64,000 nucleotides of DNA from Bacteroidales bacterium (GTDB lineage: Bacteria > Bacteroidota > Bacteroidia > Bacteroidales > UBA932), in contig JAFRXO010000062.1 of assembly GCA_017443465.1 (NCBI GenBank), positions 1 through 64,000 on the forward strand, in the 5' to 3' direction. Positions within the stretch are counted from its first letter, which is position 1; each line of letters opens with the position of its first letter. A program made the position numbers and the translations under genes. The notes beneath the pieces were generated by a model. That model saw only the letters and a list, made by a program, of their open reading frames with translations, was not told where the DNA came from and ran no database searches. Positions 34,095 to 42,057 of this stretch are shown here, piece by piece.

Positions 34095-34443
34095 TGTCGT
34101 CTCCAAAGAAAATCTTGACAAAAAGCGGCACGAAAGAATTCTTGAATAGGGAATCCCGTACCAGATAGATTACGACCAGTACCGCGATGAAGATGAGGGC
34201 TACAAACAATGCACCCAAGGCATACTTCCCTCCCATCAGTTCTCCGAATGTGAAGACAAGGGCTACTCCCAAAGACATCAGGACGATCGAAAGGATAAGT
34301 CCGAACAGGATCATCCAGAGCAGCTTACTGAGAGTCAAAGACAAGCCCTTGACTGTCTTGAGCTTGACTTCGGCGATCTTCAGGTCCACATATTCGGTGG
34401 AGTTTTTCGAGAAATCCTCCACCGCACGGCTCAGCCTGTTCAT
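34081..34443 (-). CDS. Phage-holin-III/DUF1469-like inner-membrane protein
   Basis: A 120-residue protein with an N-terminal amphipathic helix and two strong membrane helices (about residues 35-65 and 70-98). The pattern fits the Actinobacteriophage holin III superfamily/DUF1469. In Bacteroidetes these are chromosomal envelope proteins paired with YtxH proteins and not prophage remnants; no phage genes are near. Its ATG overlaps the stop of the ytxH gene by 1 nt. Confidence 0.75.
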   Translation of the reverse strand: MNRLSRAVEDFSKNSTEYVDLKIAEVKLKTVKGLSLTLSKLLWMILFGLILSIVLMSLGVALVFTFGELMGGKYALGALFVALIFIAVLVVIYLVRDSLFKNSFVPLFVKIFFGDDNGKD

Positions 34444-34826
34444 TACACTTCTGCGGCTTCTTCCTGGTCTTCCGCCTCATCCATATCCATGTCAACCTGC
34501 TCCAGGGCGGCTTCCAGTTTTTCCAACTTGGCCAGGATCTTCTGGCGGGCTTCATCCTTGAGGTTCTCACCCTGCTCTGCAAGGGTATCCATCAGGCCAC
34601 GGAGTTCGCGTCCTGCAATCCTGGCGCGGGCACGCAGCCTCGATGTGCTCTTAAGGGCACTGTCCTTGAGTTCGTCAAAAGAATCCGTTGCATCAGCATA
34701 CAGGCCAGTGGCGGTCTCACGTACTTTACGACGGGTCTCAGATCCTTTGTCAGGAGCGAAGAGCAGTCCGAGGGCAACGCCGAAAGCGGTCCCTGCTACC
34801 ATTGCGAAAAAAGATTCAGTTTTCAT
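34443..34826 (-). CDS. YtxH-domain protein
   Basis: A 127-residue protein. One N-terminal membrane helix with the YtxH signature (FFAMVAGTAFGVALGLLFAPDKGSETRRK) is followed by a long coiled-coil helix and an acidic tail (QVDMDMDEAEDQEEAAEV). The YtxH family is linked to stress or envelope functions but its role is not known. It is the first of a three-gene operon; the start ATG lies in a CATATG site. Confidence 0.88.
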   Translation of the reverse strand: MKTESFFAMVAGTAFGVALGLLFAPDKGSETRRKVRETATGLYADATDSFDELKDSALKSTSRLRARARIAGRELRGLMDTLAEQGENLKDEARQKILAKLEKLEAALEQVDMDMDEAEDQEEAAEV

Positions 34827-34874
34827 ATGTTCAAATGTTTACGATAATTCATGCAAAAAACGTGCAGAGCCCTG

Positions 34875-35963
34875 TCAGACCAGTTCCCGGATAATCTCGT
34901 CAGAAACGAAAAAACGGTCCTCGGGAATGCACAGGCGCCCATCAGCACGCACAAGCGCCCCTTCGCCGAGAAGACGGTCCACTGACTGATTGTCAGTCCC
35001 CTCGCGGAGGAAGTCCTCTGAAATGCCGGTGTCAGTACGGAGCGACAGCATTATTGTCTCGAGGCGGACCTGCTCCGGAGAAAGGGTCTCGGATTCATAT
35101 GAATAAGAAGGCATATGCTGTGAGTTCCACCTCCGGACATTTCCGCTGAGGGAGTGGGCGCCCGGGCCCAGGCCTACATATGGCACACGCCTCCAATATG
35201 CGGAGTTGTGGACGGCCTCGAAGCCGGGGCGTGCGAAATTTGAAACCTCATAGTGATGGTAACCCGCTTCGGAGAGGGCCTCGCAAAGCATTCCGTACTG
35301 CTGCATACACTGGGTCTCGGAGGCTGCAGTCCAGGTCCCGAGGGATTCCATCCGGGCGAGGGCGCTTCCTGGCTCCACTGAGAGCTGATAGGCGGAAATA
35401 TGCTCCGGAGAAAGATCCAGGGCCGTTTCCAGTGTCCGCATCCATATTTCATCAGTAAGCTGAGGCATGCCGAAGATAAGGTCGATGCTGATGTTTCCCA
35501 CCCCGGCGCGGCGAAGCGTCCTGAAAGCTTCGAGGGCGCGGGCGGAATCGTGACGGCGGTTCATCCATCGCAGCAACGGATCGTCGAAGCTCTGAATCCC
35601 CATGCTTATGCGGTCCGCACCCATATGCCTCAGGGACGAAACATATGCTTCCCCTTTTTCGAAGATATCCTCGGGATTCACTTCTACGGTGAATTCCCAG
35701 AAGTCCCTCACGCCTCCACGGGCGCGGATTATCTCCCCGACTATCCGGGAAAGTACGTCAAGAGGCAGCACCGATGGGGTGCCGCCTCCGACATAAAGCG
35801 TATCGACTTCACGTGATGTCCTTATTTCCTCTTCCCTCCCGGCTATTTCCTCGCAGACTGCGTCGGCATATGTCCTGAAGGAAGCGTCCCCTCCGCAAAG
35901 CTCGGAATAAAAGTCACAGTAGGTGCAGAAACTCCTGCAGAAAGGGACGTGGAGATAGACCAT
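34875..35963 (-). CDS. hemW: HemW-like radical SAM protein
   Basis: A 362-residue radical SAM protein of the HemN/HemW family. The cluster motif CRSFCTYCDFY (CX3CX2C, residues about 9-16) near the N terminus, YVGGGTPSVLP, EVNPEDI and RISMGIQSFDD are conserved. Proteins of this short form act as haem chaperones in place of coproporphyrinogen oxidases. The C-terminal HemN_C-like region is present. Its ATG overlaps the stop of the upstream coiled-coil gene. Confidence 0.9.
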   Translation of the reverse strand: MVYLHVPFCRSFCTYCDFYSELCGGDASFRTYADAVCEEIAGREEEIRTSREVDTLYVGGGTPSVLPLDVLSRIVGEIIRARGGVRDFWEFTVEVNPEDIFEKGEAYVSSLRHMGADRISMGIQSFDDPLLRWMNRRHDSARALEAFRTLRRAGVGNISIDLIFGMPQLTDEIWMRTLETALDLSPEHISAYQLSVEPGSALARMESLGTWTAASETQCMQQYGMLCEALSEAGYHHYEVSNFARPGFEAVHNSAYWRRVPYVGLGPGAHSLSGNVRRWNSQHMPSYSYESETLSPEQVRLETIMLSLRTDTGISEDFLREGTDNQSVDRLLGEGALVRADGRLCIPEDRFFVSDEIIRELV

Positions 35964-36880
35964 TACCTCAGGTAGGTCTCGGCTGTTCCGAGGAAGGACT
36001 GCTCCGTGTAGGCCTCAACAGTGTAGGTCCCCTTGGTGTAGGTGCCTATGTCGTTGAGATAAATGCTGAGTTCCACCTCTTTACCCTCGTAATCCACCTC
36101 GCGGGACGCAGACGCCACCATGGCTTCTCCGCCATATGTGAAAGTGGTCTGGGTCGAATTCGTAAGGAGGATTCCCTGCGGATCCTTTACGCGTATGTAC
36201 ACGCGGACGGGGCCCTTGGGAGCGAGGTCGTTCTCAACAAGAGAGAGGGTTGTCAGCATCCTGATGACCCTGCTGCTGCGGTCGGTAACCTTGTCTCCGG
36301 CGCTGTAGGCAGCTATGGAGAGGCCGCGGGCCTTGATTACGGAACCGGCAGCCACCTGTCCGGTGAGGCTCTGTACCTGCTGGGTAAGCTCCTCATTGGC
36401 CCTGCGGCTGGTCTCAGCCTCGCGGCGGGCCGCTGCGGCGTCAGCGGTAAGCTTGTGGTTCAGGGTGTTCAGGGAGTCGATCTGGACTATGTAATTGCGC
36501 ATGATGGAGCGGAGTGTACCGAGCTCCTTCTCATACTTGCGGATCTGTGCGCGGTCGGTAGCCTGAGTCTTCTTCACCCTTTCGATGAGCTGGGCAACCT
36601 CCTCGCGGGATGAATCCAGCTGGGAATTGATTGCCTCATAGTCTGAAGACAGGCTGGCGTAGTCGTTCTGCAAGGCTCCCAGCTGCTCCGTAAGGTCCTG
36701 TTTCTCAGCATCGAGTTCGTTCACGAGCTTCGATTTGGAGGACCATATGTAAGCCAGGGCAAGAGCCAGGGCGACTGCTACGACTGCGAGCGCCCACATG
36801 ATTGTCTTAAGGGAATTGTCCTTCTCTTCCCGGTCAAGGCGGGCCTTGATGGGGTCTTCTTCTACCATATTATCAGCCAT
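35963..36880 (-). CDS. Membrane-anchored coiled-coil protein, unknown function
   Basis: A 305-residue protein with a cytosolic N terminus, one membrane helix (about 26-47, MWALAVVAVALALALAYIW) and a long coiled coil (about 50-165). A C-terminal beta-rich domain (about 185-305) contains VRVYIRVKDPQGILLTNSTQ. The layout suggests an envelope scaffold or sensor in the periplasm. The family occurs in Bacteroidales genomes but I know no assigned function. It has its own promoter and is coupled to hemW. Confidence 0.75.
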   Translation of the reverse strand: MADNMVEEDPIKARLDREEKDNSLKTIMWALAVVAVALALALAYIWSSKSKLVNELDAEKQDLTEQLGALQNDYASLSSDYEAINSQLDSSREEVAQLIERVKKTQATDRAQIRKYEKELGTLRSIMRNYIVQIDSLNTLNHKLTADAAAARREAETSRRANEELTQQVQSLTGQVAAGSVIKARGLSIAAYSAGDKVTDRSSRVIRMLTTLSLVENDLAPKGPVRVYIRVKDPQGILLTNSTQTTFTYGGEAMVASASREVDYEGKEVELSIYLNDIGTYTKGTYTVEAYTEQSFLGTAETYLR

Positions 36881-36908
36881 AATAATTCACGTTAATGGTT
36901 TGCACCGG

Positions 36909-36916
36909 CAAAAATA
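36909..36916 (-). promoter_or_regulatory. -7 element for the coiled-coil protein/hemW operon
   Basis: TATTTTTG on the minus strand, 28 nt before the ATG at 36880; divergent from the plus-strand element at 36939. Confidence 0.5.
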
Positions 36917-36938
36917 GCAAAAAATCGGCCATTATACT

Positions 36939-36946
36939 TATATTTG
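36939..36946 (+). promoter_or_regulatory. -7 element for the 36968 gene cluster
   Basis: TATATTTG, a perfect match, 21 nt before ATG 36968. Confidence 0.55.
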
Positions 36947-36967
36947 CATATAATCATGCCTACAATC

Positions 36968-37474
36968 ATGAAGTATATTATCCGCGCAGTCAAATATTTC
37001 CTCTACCTGTCAGCTATGGTTGTCCTTATCCTGGGGATCTTCGTCCTGTTGAAGCTGGTCCCTCCGGATATAAACCAGATTTTCCGGGGCGGATGGACCT
37101 CGGTGATGACCGTAGCCGCCATTTTCGGCCTTGCCTCTGCCTTCTACCCTCTGTGGGGTTACCGCAAGGAAGAGCTGACTCTCCAGGAAATCCCTGACGC
37201 TGACATCAAAGAAAGCATATGCTCACTTATGGAGAGCATGGGATATGTCCAGGAAAAAGATTCGGACGATGATATTTCATTCCGCCTGCGCAACAAGTTC
37301 TCCCGCCTCACACATTCGTTTGAGGACAGGATATCCTTCTTCCACCTCGGAGACACTCCGGCTGCAGAAGGAATACCTCCCACCCAGACATGGGTGATAG
37401 AAGGCCTGACAAGGGATGTAGTGCGCATCGGAGGCACTCTCAAGCACCGCTTTTACAAAAGAACAACTGACTGA
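36968..37474 (+). CDS. Small membrane protein, unknown function
   Basis: A 168-residue protein with two N-terminal membrane helices (about 5-30 and 42-62) and a soluble C-terminal part with IKESICSLMESMGYVQEKDSDDDISFRLRNKF. It resembles Bacteroidales proteins encoded next to DUF2007 and DUF3109 genes. ATG 36968 is preferred over 36956 because it gives a usual MKYIIRAVKYF start. No function is evident. Confidence 0.7.
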   Translation: MKYIIRAVKYFLYLSAMVVLILGIFVLLKLVPPDINQIFRGGWTSVMTVAAIFGLASAFYPLWGYRKEELTLQEIPDADIKESICSLMESMGYVQEKDSDDDISFRLRNKFSRLTHSFEDRISFFHLGDTPAAEGIPPTQTWVIEGLTRDVVRIGGTLKHRFYKRTTD

Positions 37475-37489
37475 TAAACAGATATTGCC

Positions 37490-37765
37490 ATGCGAGACGG
37501 AGAATTCAAAACCGTAGCCTGGTTCACCGAAGAGGTGAGCGCACAGATCCTTGCCGGGATGCTGAATGAAAACGGCATCGCGGCCGCAGTGTTCGGAAGC
37601 AATTCCTCCCTGAACGCCCTCAATTACGTCAATCCCATCGAAGTAAAGGTCAACGCGGCTGATTATGAAGCTGCGATGAAACTGGTCGAAGAGGACAGGA
37701 AGGCCGCCGAAGAGGCCCTGGAACGTGAAGCGGAGAACTGGCCTTCCGAAGACGACGATGTCTGA
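37490..37765 (+). CDS. DUF2007-type putative signal-transducing protein
   Basis: A 91-residue protein with the GlnB-like ferredoxin-fold pattern of DUF2007: KTVAWFTEEVSAQILAGMLNENGIAAAVFGSN, then PIEVKVNAADYEAAMKLVEED. The tail is acidic. It is 15 nt after the membrane protein gene and overlaps the next gene by 8 nt. The ligand is unknown. Confidence 0.8.
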   Translation: MRDGEFKTVAWFTEEVSAQILAGMLNENGIAAAVFGSNSSLNALNYVNPIEVKVNAADYEAAMKLVEEDRKAAEEALEREAENWPSEDDDV

Positions 37766-38363
37766 CAACAGGTTCGGAACCATTATCCAGATAGGTGACG
37801 ACCTCATATCCGAAGAGGTTGTCACTGAGTATTTTGCCTGCGACTACCCCAGATGCAAAGGCATATGCTGTGTCCTTGGAGACAGCGGAGCTCCCCTTGA
37901 AGAATCCGAGACAGAACAGCTGGAAAGACATTATGAAGAATTCTGCGACCTGATGTCCCCGGAAGGGCGAAAAGCGGTGGACGACAAGGGATTCTTCTGC
38001 GTTGACGTGGAAGGAGACCTGGTTACCACCACCTCCCCCGGTCCTCCGAGGAGGGAGCCATGTGCCTACTGCCTCTTCGAAGGAGAGAACGTGTTCTGCT
38101 CCATTGAAAGGAGGTGGTTCGAGAAGAAATGCTCTTTCCGCAAACCGGCCTCTTGCTGGCTCTACCCCATCAGGATCAAGAAAAGCCGCTCCGGAGGACG
38201 CCTTTTCAACCTGGACCGGCAGGCCATGTGCCGTGACGCCTTCGAAAAAGGGAGGAGAGAAGGAACGCGGGTCTATCAGTTCCTCAAGGAACCGCTGACA
38301 CAGCTGTTTGGAGAAGAGTTTTATTCCGCCCTCGATTCGGCGGCAAAGCACATCAACGGCTAG
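37758..38363 (+). CDS. DUF3109 family cysteine-cluster protein
   Basis: A 201-residue cytosolic protein with the YkgJ-like cysteine pattern: FACDYPRCKGICCVLGDSGAPL near residues 23-44, PCAYCLFEGENVFCSIE and CSFRKPASCWLYPIRI. These cysteines probably bind zinc or an iron-sulfur cluster. Function is unknown. The start at 37758 overlaps the DUF2007 gene by 8 nt and gives the family-typical N terminus; the earlier ATG at 37725 is unlikely. Confidence 0.88.
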   Translation: MSDNRFGTIIQIGDDLISEEVVTEYFACDYPRCKGICCVLGDSGAPLEESETEQLERHYEEFCDLMSPEGRKAVDDKGFFCVDVEGDLVTTTSPGPPRREPCAYCLFEGENVFCSIERRWFEKKCSFRKPASCWLYPIRIKKSRSGGRLFNLDRQAMCRDAFEKGRREGTRVYQFLKEPLTQLFGEEFYSALDSAAKHING

Positions 38364-38366
38364 AAG

Positions 38367-38382
38367 CTGTTTTGCAAAACAG
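38367..38382. terminator. Palindromic terminator-like hairpin between convergent genes
   Basis: CTGTTTTGCAAAACAG is a perfect 16-bp palindrome, extended by AA/TT on the flanks. It fills the 23-nt gap between the DUF3109 and M16 stops. Confidence 0.6.
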
Positions 38383-38386
38383 TTTC

Positions 38387-40990
38387 TCAGTCCCCGGCCA
38401 GGGCAACCCTGGCACCTTCACTGCACAGAGACTTAAGCACCGCCTGGACACTTGCGGGAGTGACCTTTTTCACTGCGTCCTTATAATTGGAGAAGAGGTT
38501 CTTCCCGTCGGCGTAACGCATCAGGATCTTGCCGCATATGGCTTCAGGGTCGGAATCGACTCCCTGAAGGACGTACTGGAGCCTGTCCTTGCAAGCGTTC
38601 ACTTCCGCAGCTGACGGGGCTTTAGCGGCTGCTCCGTCAAGTACCTTGCAGACTGCCTGCGCCGCCTGGGAGGTCTGTCCGCCGACACCGAAGTACGGCA
38701 TGGCATCCGGATCGGAAGGACGGGAGTGGATCCAGACGGACATATGCTCTTTCGGAAGAGTTGAGAATCCCCAGTCGGTCTCCAGGCTCATCCCGCAGTC
38801 GGCCAGGGGGGCGACAAGACGGTCCCGGAGAATCATCTGCGCAATAGCAGCCGACATGTAATTGTCCGCAGTCAGGGACAGAAGGGTGGTCAGCTGCATA
38901 TCCATTCCCTCCTTTCCTTTAACCGTCGTGACCTTTGTGCCTGCGAGAAGCGGGAAATCCACTACCGGACGGACAGAAGAACGCCTGCCGGTGCGGAAAG
39001 CCCCGACAATCCGGGCCATTATCTTCTTGACCTGCTCGATGTCGAGCCCGCCAGTCAGGACGATTATTCCGTCGTTTACGTTGCCGAACTGGGCCTGGTA
39101 GTATTTGTCTGCCCTGTAGGGAAGGTCATCGGTAAGTCCGGCTGCCGACTTGAATGACGGATTGGCACACTTGGGAGCAGCCATTTCCCACAGCCCGGCT
39201 TTCGAAAAGTCTTCTCCGTCAGCGCTGATGAGTTTAAGGCGGAGTGCTTCCCCGCGGCGGTATTTTTCATATGCCTGAAGGTCGAGCTTGCGCTCGTTCG
39301 CAACGCTGAGGAGGGCACGCATCACCAGGGAGAACTGGCTCACCGGAGCCACGCCTGATATCTTGAGATCGGAGAGGGAGACCTCTGCGTCCATCTTGAT
39401 GCCGTTCTTGGCAAGCATTTTTCTGAAATCACTTCCGGAGCTCCCGCCTATGCGGTAGAGCCACAGCATGTCTCCGAGGAAGCCGCTCTCCTGGGGAAGA
39501 AGTTCTTTCACGGACGCGCTGCCTCCGCGTATCTGCATGGCATATGCGAAATCATCTTTCCCGGAAACCTGCTTGTAGGCCACCCGGATGCCGTTTGTAA
39601 AGGTCCAGATTTCACCTCCGCTCACAGGCTCGGGCTCTGTCTTCTTTATCTTGTCCTTAGCGGCAGGATAAGGGATGTTCTCATCCCTGAGCGGGTAGGA
39701 AGGCTCCGCCAGGGATGAATGGCGCTTCCATGTCTGGACATATGTCCCTGCCGGATCGGAGAGCGACCCCGCGCCTTCCAATGAGAGGGTCAGGCAGCGC
39801 TGGGGATCCAGGAGAGCCGAGACGAACTTGTTGAAAAGGCGGAGTTCCTGTTCACTTGCGACTTCCCTCTTGGCCAGGAAATCCCGGAAGGCAGAAGGCG
39901 ACGCCAGGGAGGTGCCGTAGAGATAGGAGGAAATGCATTTGTCCACATACTCCCTGTTCAGTTCCTGGTCTCCCGGACCGCGGGAGCCCTGCTTGAGGAC
40001 ACCCTTTGCATATGCATATTCCTTGAGTGTGGCGCCATGAGTATCCATCTCGGCAAGCACGCGGGCAAGGGCCTGGATGGCGGCGCGGGCCGAAGTCGAA
40101 TCAGTCAGTACGCTGAATGAATAGGTCTCGTCGCCCTCGGACGCGCCACTGTCGCGATAGCGGAAACTGAAGTCTCCCAAAGGGGCGGAGGTCTCGGAAA
40201 GGACCTGCTTCACCCGGCTGGACACTATGCTCCCCAGCTCCTGCGCAAACATCTCTGACACAAGCGGCTGGATCGTCCCCAAAGCATCCTTTGGAGTCCT
40301 GGGGGAGGCATATGTCGCAGTGACCCTGGCAAGTGTGCCTCCGTCAGGAGAGGCTTTCCGCACGATGCGGACAGTATCCGAGGGGGTCCATTTATATGCC
40401 GGGAAAGACGGCGCCGGAGTGCGCTTGGCCACCATCATGGAGAAGAGCTTCATCTTGGTGAGGATCTTGTCCGCGGAGATATCTCCCGAAACTACGATGG
40501 CCTGGGCATATGGGTTTGTATTGACTATGTCGAATATCAGGAGGAGGGTGGTGTCCATCGCAACGTCGGTGACAGGGACGTTCTCGAACAGGAAGAGAGT
40601 CGGATTGCGTTTCTTACCATATGCATCGCTGTCCATGGTCGTCGCATAGAAGCGCTCGGGACCCGGATAGGAGACATATCCCCCTTCCCTGAAACTGATT
40701 CCCTTGCTGGCGAAGAAGCGGTACGGAGACCTGGAACCGGATGAGTGGGAAAGCGATGAGAGAGATAGACGGGCAACGTCTACAATGCCAGAATGTGGCT
40801 GGATGACGGCTACGTCGGCCCTTCCCTTGTAAGAAGGATTAGTGACCATATAATACTGTACACCGCAGTCCAGGGCACCTTTCTTGATTTCCGATGCCTG
40901 CCCGAGTCCAGGAAGATTCTGCGCTGGCATCATTATTGAAAACGATGCAATCGCGATTAAACTGAAAACAATATTTTTTACAGACATCAT
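38387..40990 (-). CDS. M16 (insulinase-like) family protein without zinc site
   Basis: An 867-residue exported protein (signal MMSVKNIVFSLIAIASFSIMMPA) with the repeated M16 fold: AIVVSGDISADKILTKMK and IIVLTGGLDIEQVKKIMARIVG are the typical interdomain beta-strand/helix segments. No HxxEH or inverted HxxEH motif is found in either half; the N-terminal region holds HSGIVDVARLSLSSLSH in its place. It therefore resembles the non-catalytic chain of heterodimeric M16 proteases or a binding protein. It is monocistronic with a -7 element at 41013-41020. Confidence 0.85.
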   Translation of the reverse strand: MMSVKNIVFSLIAIASFSIMMPAQNLPGLGQASEIKKGALDCGVQYYMVTNPSYKGRADVAVIQPHSGIVDVARLSLSSLSHSSGSRSPYRFFASKGISFREGGYVSYPGPERFYATTMDSDAYGKKRNPTLFLFENVPVTDVAMDTTLLLIFDIVNTNPYAQAIVVSGDISADKILTKMKLFSMMVAKRTPAPSFPAYKWTPSDTVRIVRKASPDGGTLARVTATYASPRTPKDALGTIQPLVSEMFAQELGSIVSSRVKQVLSETSAPLGDFSFRYRDSGASEGDETYSFSVLTDSTSARAAIQALARVLAEMDTHGATLKEYAYAKGVLKQGSRGPGDQELNREYVDKCISSYLYGTSLASPSAFRDFLAKREVASEQELRLFNKFVSALLDPQRCLTLSLEGAGSLSDPAGTYVQTWKRHSSLAEPSYPLRDENIPYPAAKDKIKKTEPEPVSGGEIWTFTNGIRVAYKQVSGKDDFAYAMQIRGGSASVKELLPQESGFLGDMLWLYRIGGSSGSDFRKMLAKNGIKMDAEVSLSDLKISGVAPVSQFSLVMRALLSVANERKLDLQAYEKYRRGEALRLKLISADGEDFSKAGLWEMAAPKCANPSFKSAAGLTDDLPYRADKYYQAQFGNVNDGIIVLTGGLDIEQVKKIMARIVGAFRTGRRSSVRPVVDFPLLAGTKVTTVKGKEGMDMQLTTLLSLTADNYMSAAIAQMILRDRLVAPLADCGMSLETDWGFSTLPKEHMSVWIHSRPSDPDAMPYFGVGGQTSQAAQAVCKVLDGAAAKAPSAAEVNACKDRLQYVLQGVDSDPEAICGKILMRYADGKNLFSNYKDAVKKVTPASVQAVLKSLCSEGARVALAGD

Positions 40991-41012
40991 TTGTTTTAAA
41001 TAGGCATCAAGA

Positions 41013-41020
41013 CAAAATTA
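41013..41020 (-). promoter_or_regulatory. -7 element for the M16-like gene
   Basis: TAATTTTG on the minus strand, 22 nt before the ATG at 40990. Confidence 0.5.
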
Positions 41021-41035
41021 TAAATATTTTTTTTC

Positions 41036-41043
41036 TATTTTTG
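41036..41043 (+). promoter_or_regulatory. -7 element for the TPR protein gene
   Basis: TATTTTTG, 47 nt before the ATG at 41091; back to back with the element at 41013-41020. Confidence 0.5.
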
Positions 41044-41090
41044 CAAACGCACAACTTAACAACAATTATTAATTAAACGGATCTTGAATT

Positions 41091-42038
41091 ATGAAAAGAA
41101 TTATTCTCGCGTTGACGGCACTCGTACTTTCCGTATCAATGCTTTCTGCACAGGATCTTCAGTCTGCAACAGACACCTACAATAATGGAGCCGCAGCACT
41201 CAGCAGCGGTGACAAGGCCGCAGCCCTGACAAACTTCCAGTCAGCCCTCAAGATGGCCGAGGCCCTTGGAGCAGACGGAGCAGACCTGCTTGCAAACTGC
41301 AAGGCCGCCATCCCAGCTGTCATCCTTTCCATAGGCAAGGAGCTCTACAACAACAAGAATTTCGATGACGCCCTGGCAAAGATCCAGGAGGCCGCAAAGG
41401 TTGCTCAGGAGTACGGCAATGAAGATGTGGCAAAGGAAGCCACTGACCTGATTCCCCAGATTGCCATCACCAAGGACATGGATGCTGCAAACGACGCATT
41501 CGCCGCCAAGGACATGGCAGCCGCAGCTGAGGGATACAAGAAAGTCATCGCAGCCGACTCCACCAATTCAGCCGCTTCCCTGCGCCTGATCCAGTGCCTG
41601 GCCAACCTCGATGACCTCGATGCCGCCAAGAAGATCCTTCCCCTTGCCAAGAACAACGGCCAGGGCGAGAACGCAGCCAAGGTCATCGGAACCACCTACC
41701 TCAAGAAAGCAGCTGCCGCCCTCAAGGACAACAAGCTTGCTGACGCCGTAGAGTTCGCAGAGCAGGTAAACGAGTACACCGAGAACGCCCAGGCCTTCCT
41801 CGTAGCCGGCCAGGCTTCCCAGAAGCTCAACAAGGGTGCACAGGCTATCAAGAACTTCGAGAAATACCTTGAGGCAGCTCCTACCGCAAGCAACGCCAAC
41901 GCCATCTCCTTCACCGTAGCCGCCCTCTATCAGCAGGCTGGCAACAAGGCCAAAGCCAAGGAGTACTACCAGAAGGTCGTCAGCGACCCGAAGTTCGGCG
42001 CTTCTGCAAAACAGCAGATCGACGCTCTCAGCAAATAG
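41091..42038 (+). CDS. Exported tetratricopeptide-repeat protein
   Basis: A 315-residue periplasmic protein (signal MKRIILALTALVLSVSMLSAQ) made of TPR-like helix pairs, e.g. YNNGAAALSSGDKAAALTNFQSALKMAEALG and AFLVAGQASQKLNKGAQAIKNFEKYLEAAP. It is strikingly Ala/Lys/Asp-rich. Such proteins scaffold envelope complexes; the partner is unknown. The U32 gene starts 19 nt downstream. Confidence 0.85.
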   Translation: MKRIILALTALVLSVSMLSAQDLQSATDTYNNGAAALSSGDKAAALTNFQSALKMAEALGADGADLLANCKAAIPAVILSIGKELYNNKNFDDALAKIQEAAKVAQEYGNEDVAKEATDLIPQIAITKDMDAANDAFAAKDMAAAAEGYKKVIAADSTNSAASLRLIQCLANLDDLDAAKKILPLAKNNGQGENAAKVIGTTYLKKAAAALKDNKLADAVEFAEQVNEYTENAQAFLVAGQASQKLNKGAQAIKNFEKYLEAAPTASNANAISFTVAALYQQAGNKAKAKEYYQKVVSDPKFGASAKQQIDALSK

Positions 42039-42057
42039 ATGAATCTCTCCTCCGACC

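Noticed and set aside
34081-34443. Holin-like protein as a sign of a prophage
   Set aside because: No phage structural, lysis or integration genes adjoin it. In Bacteroidetes this protein type travels with YtxH proteins in the chromosome.
37725-37757. Upstream ATG extending the DUF3109 protein by 11 residues
   Set aside because: It would deepen the overlap with the DUF2007 gene, and the added residues are not typical of the family; ATG 37758 fits better.
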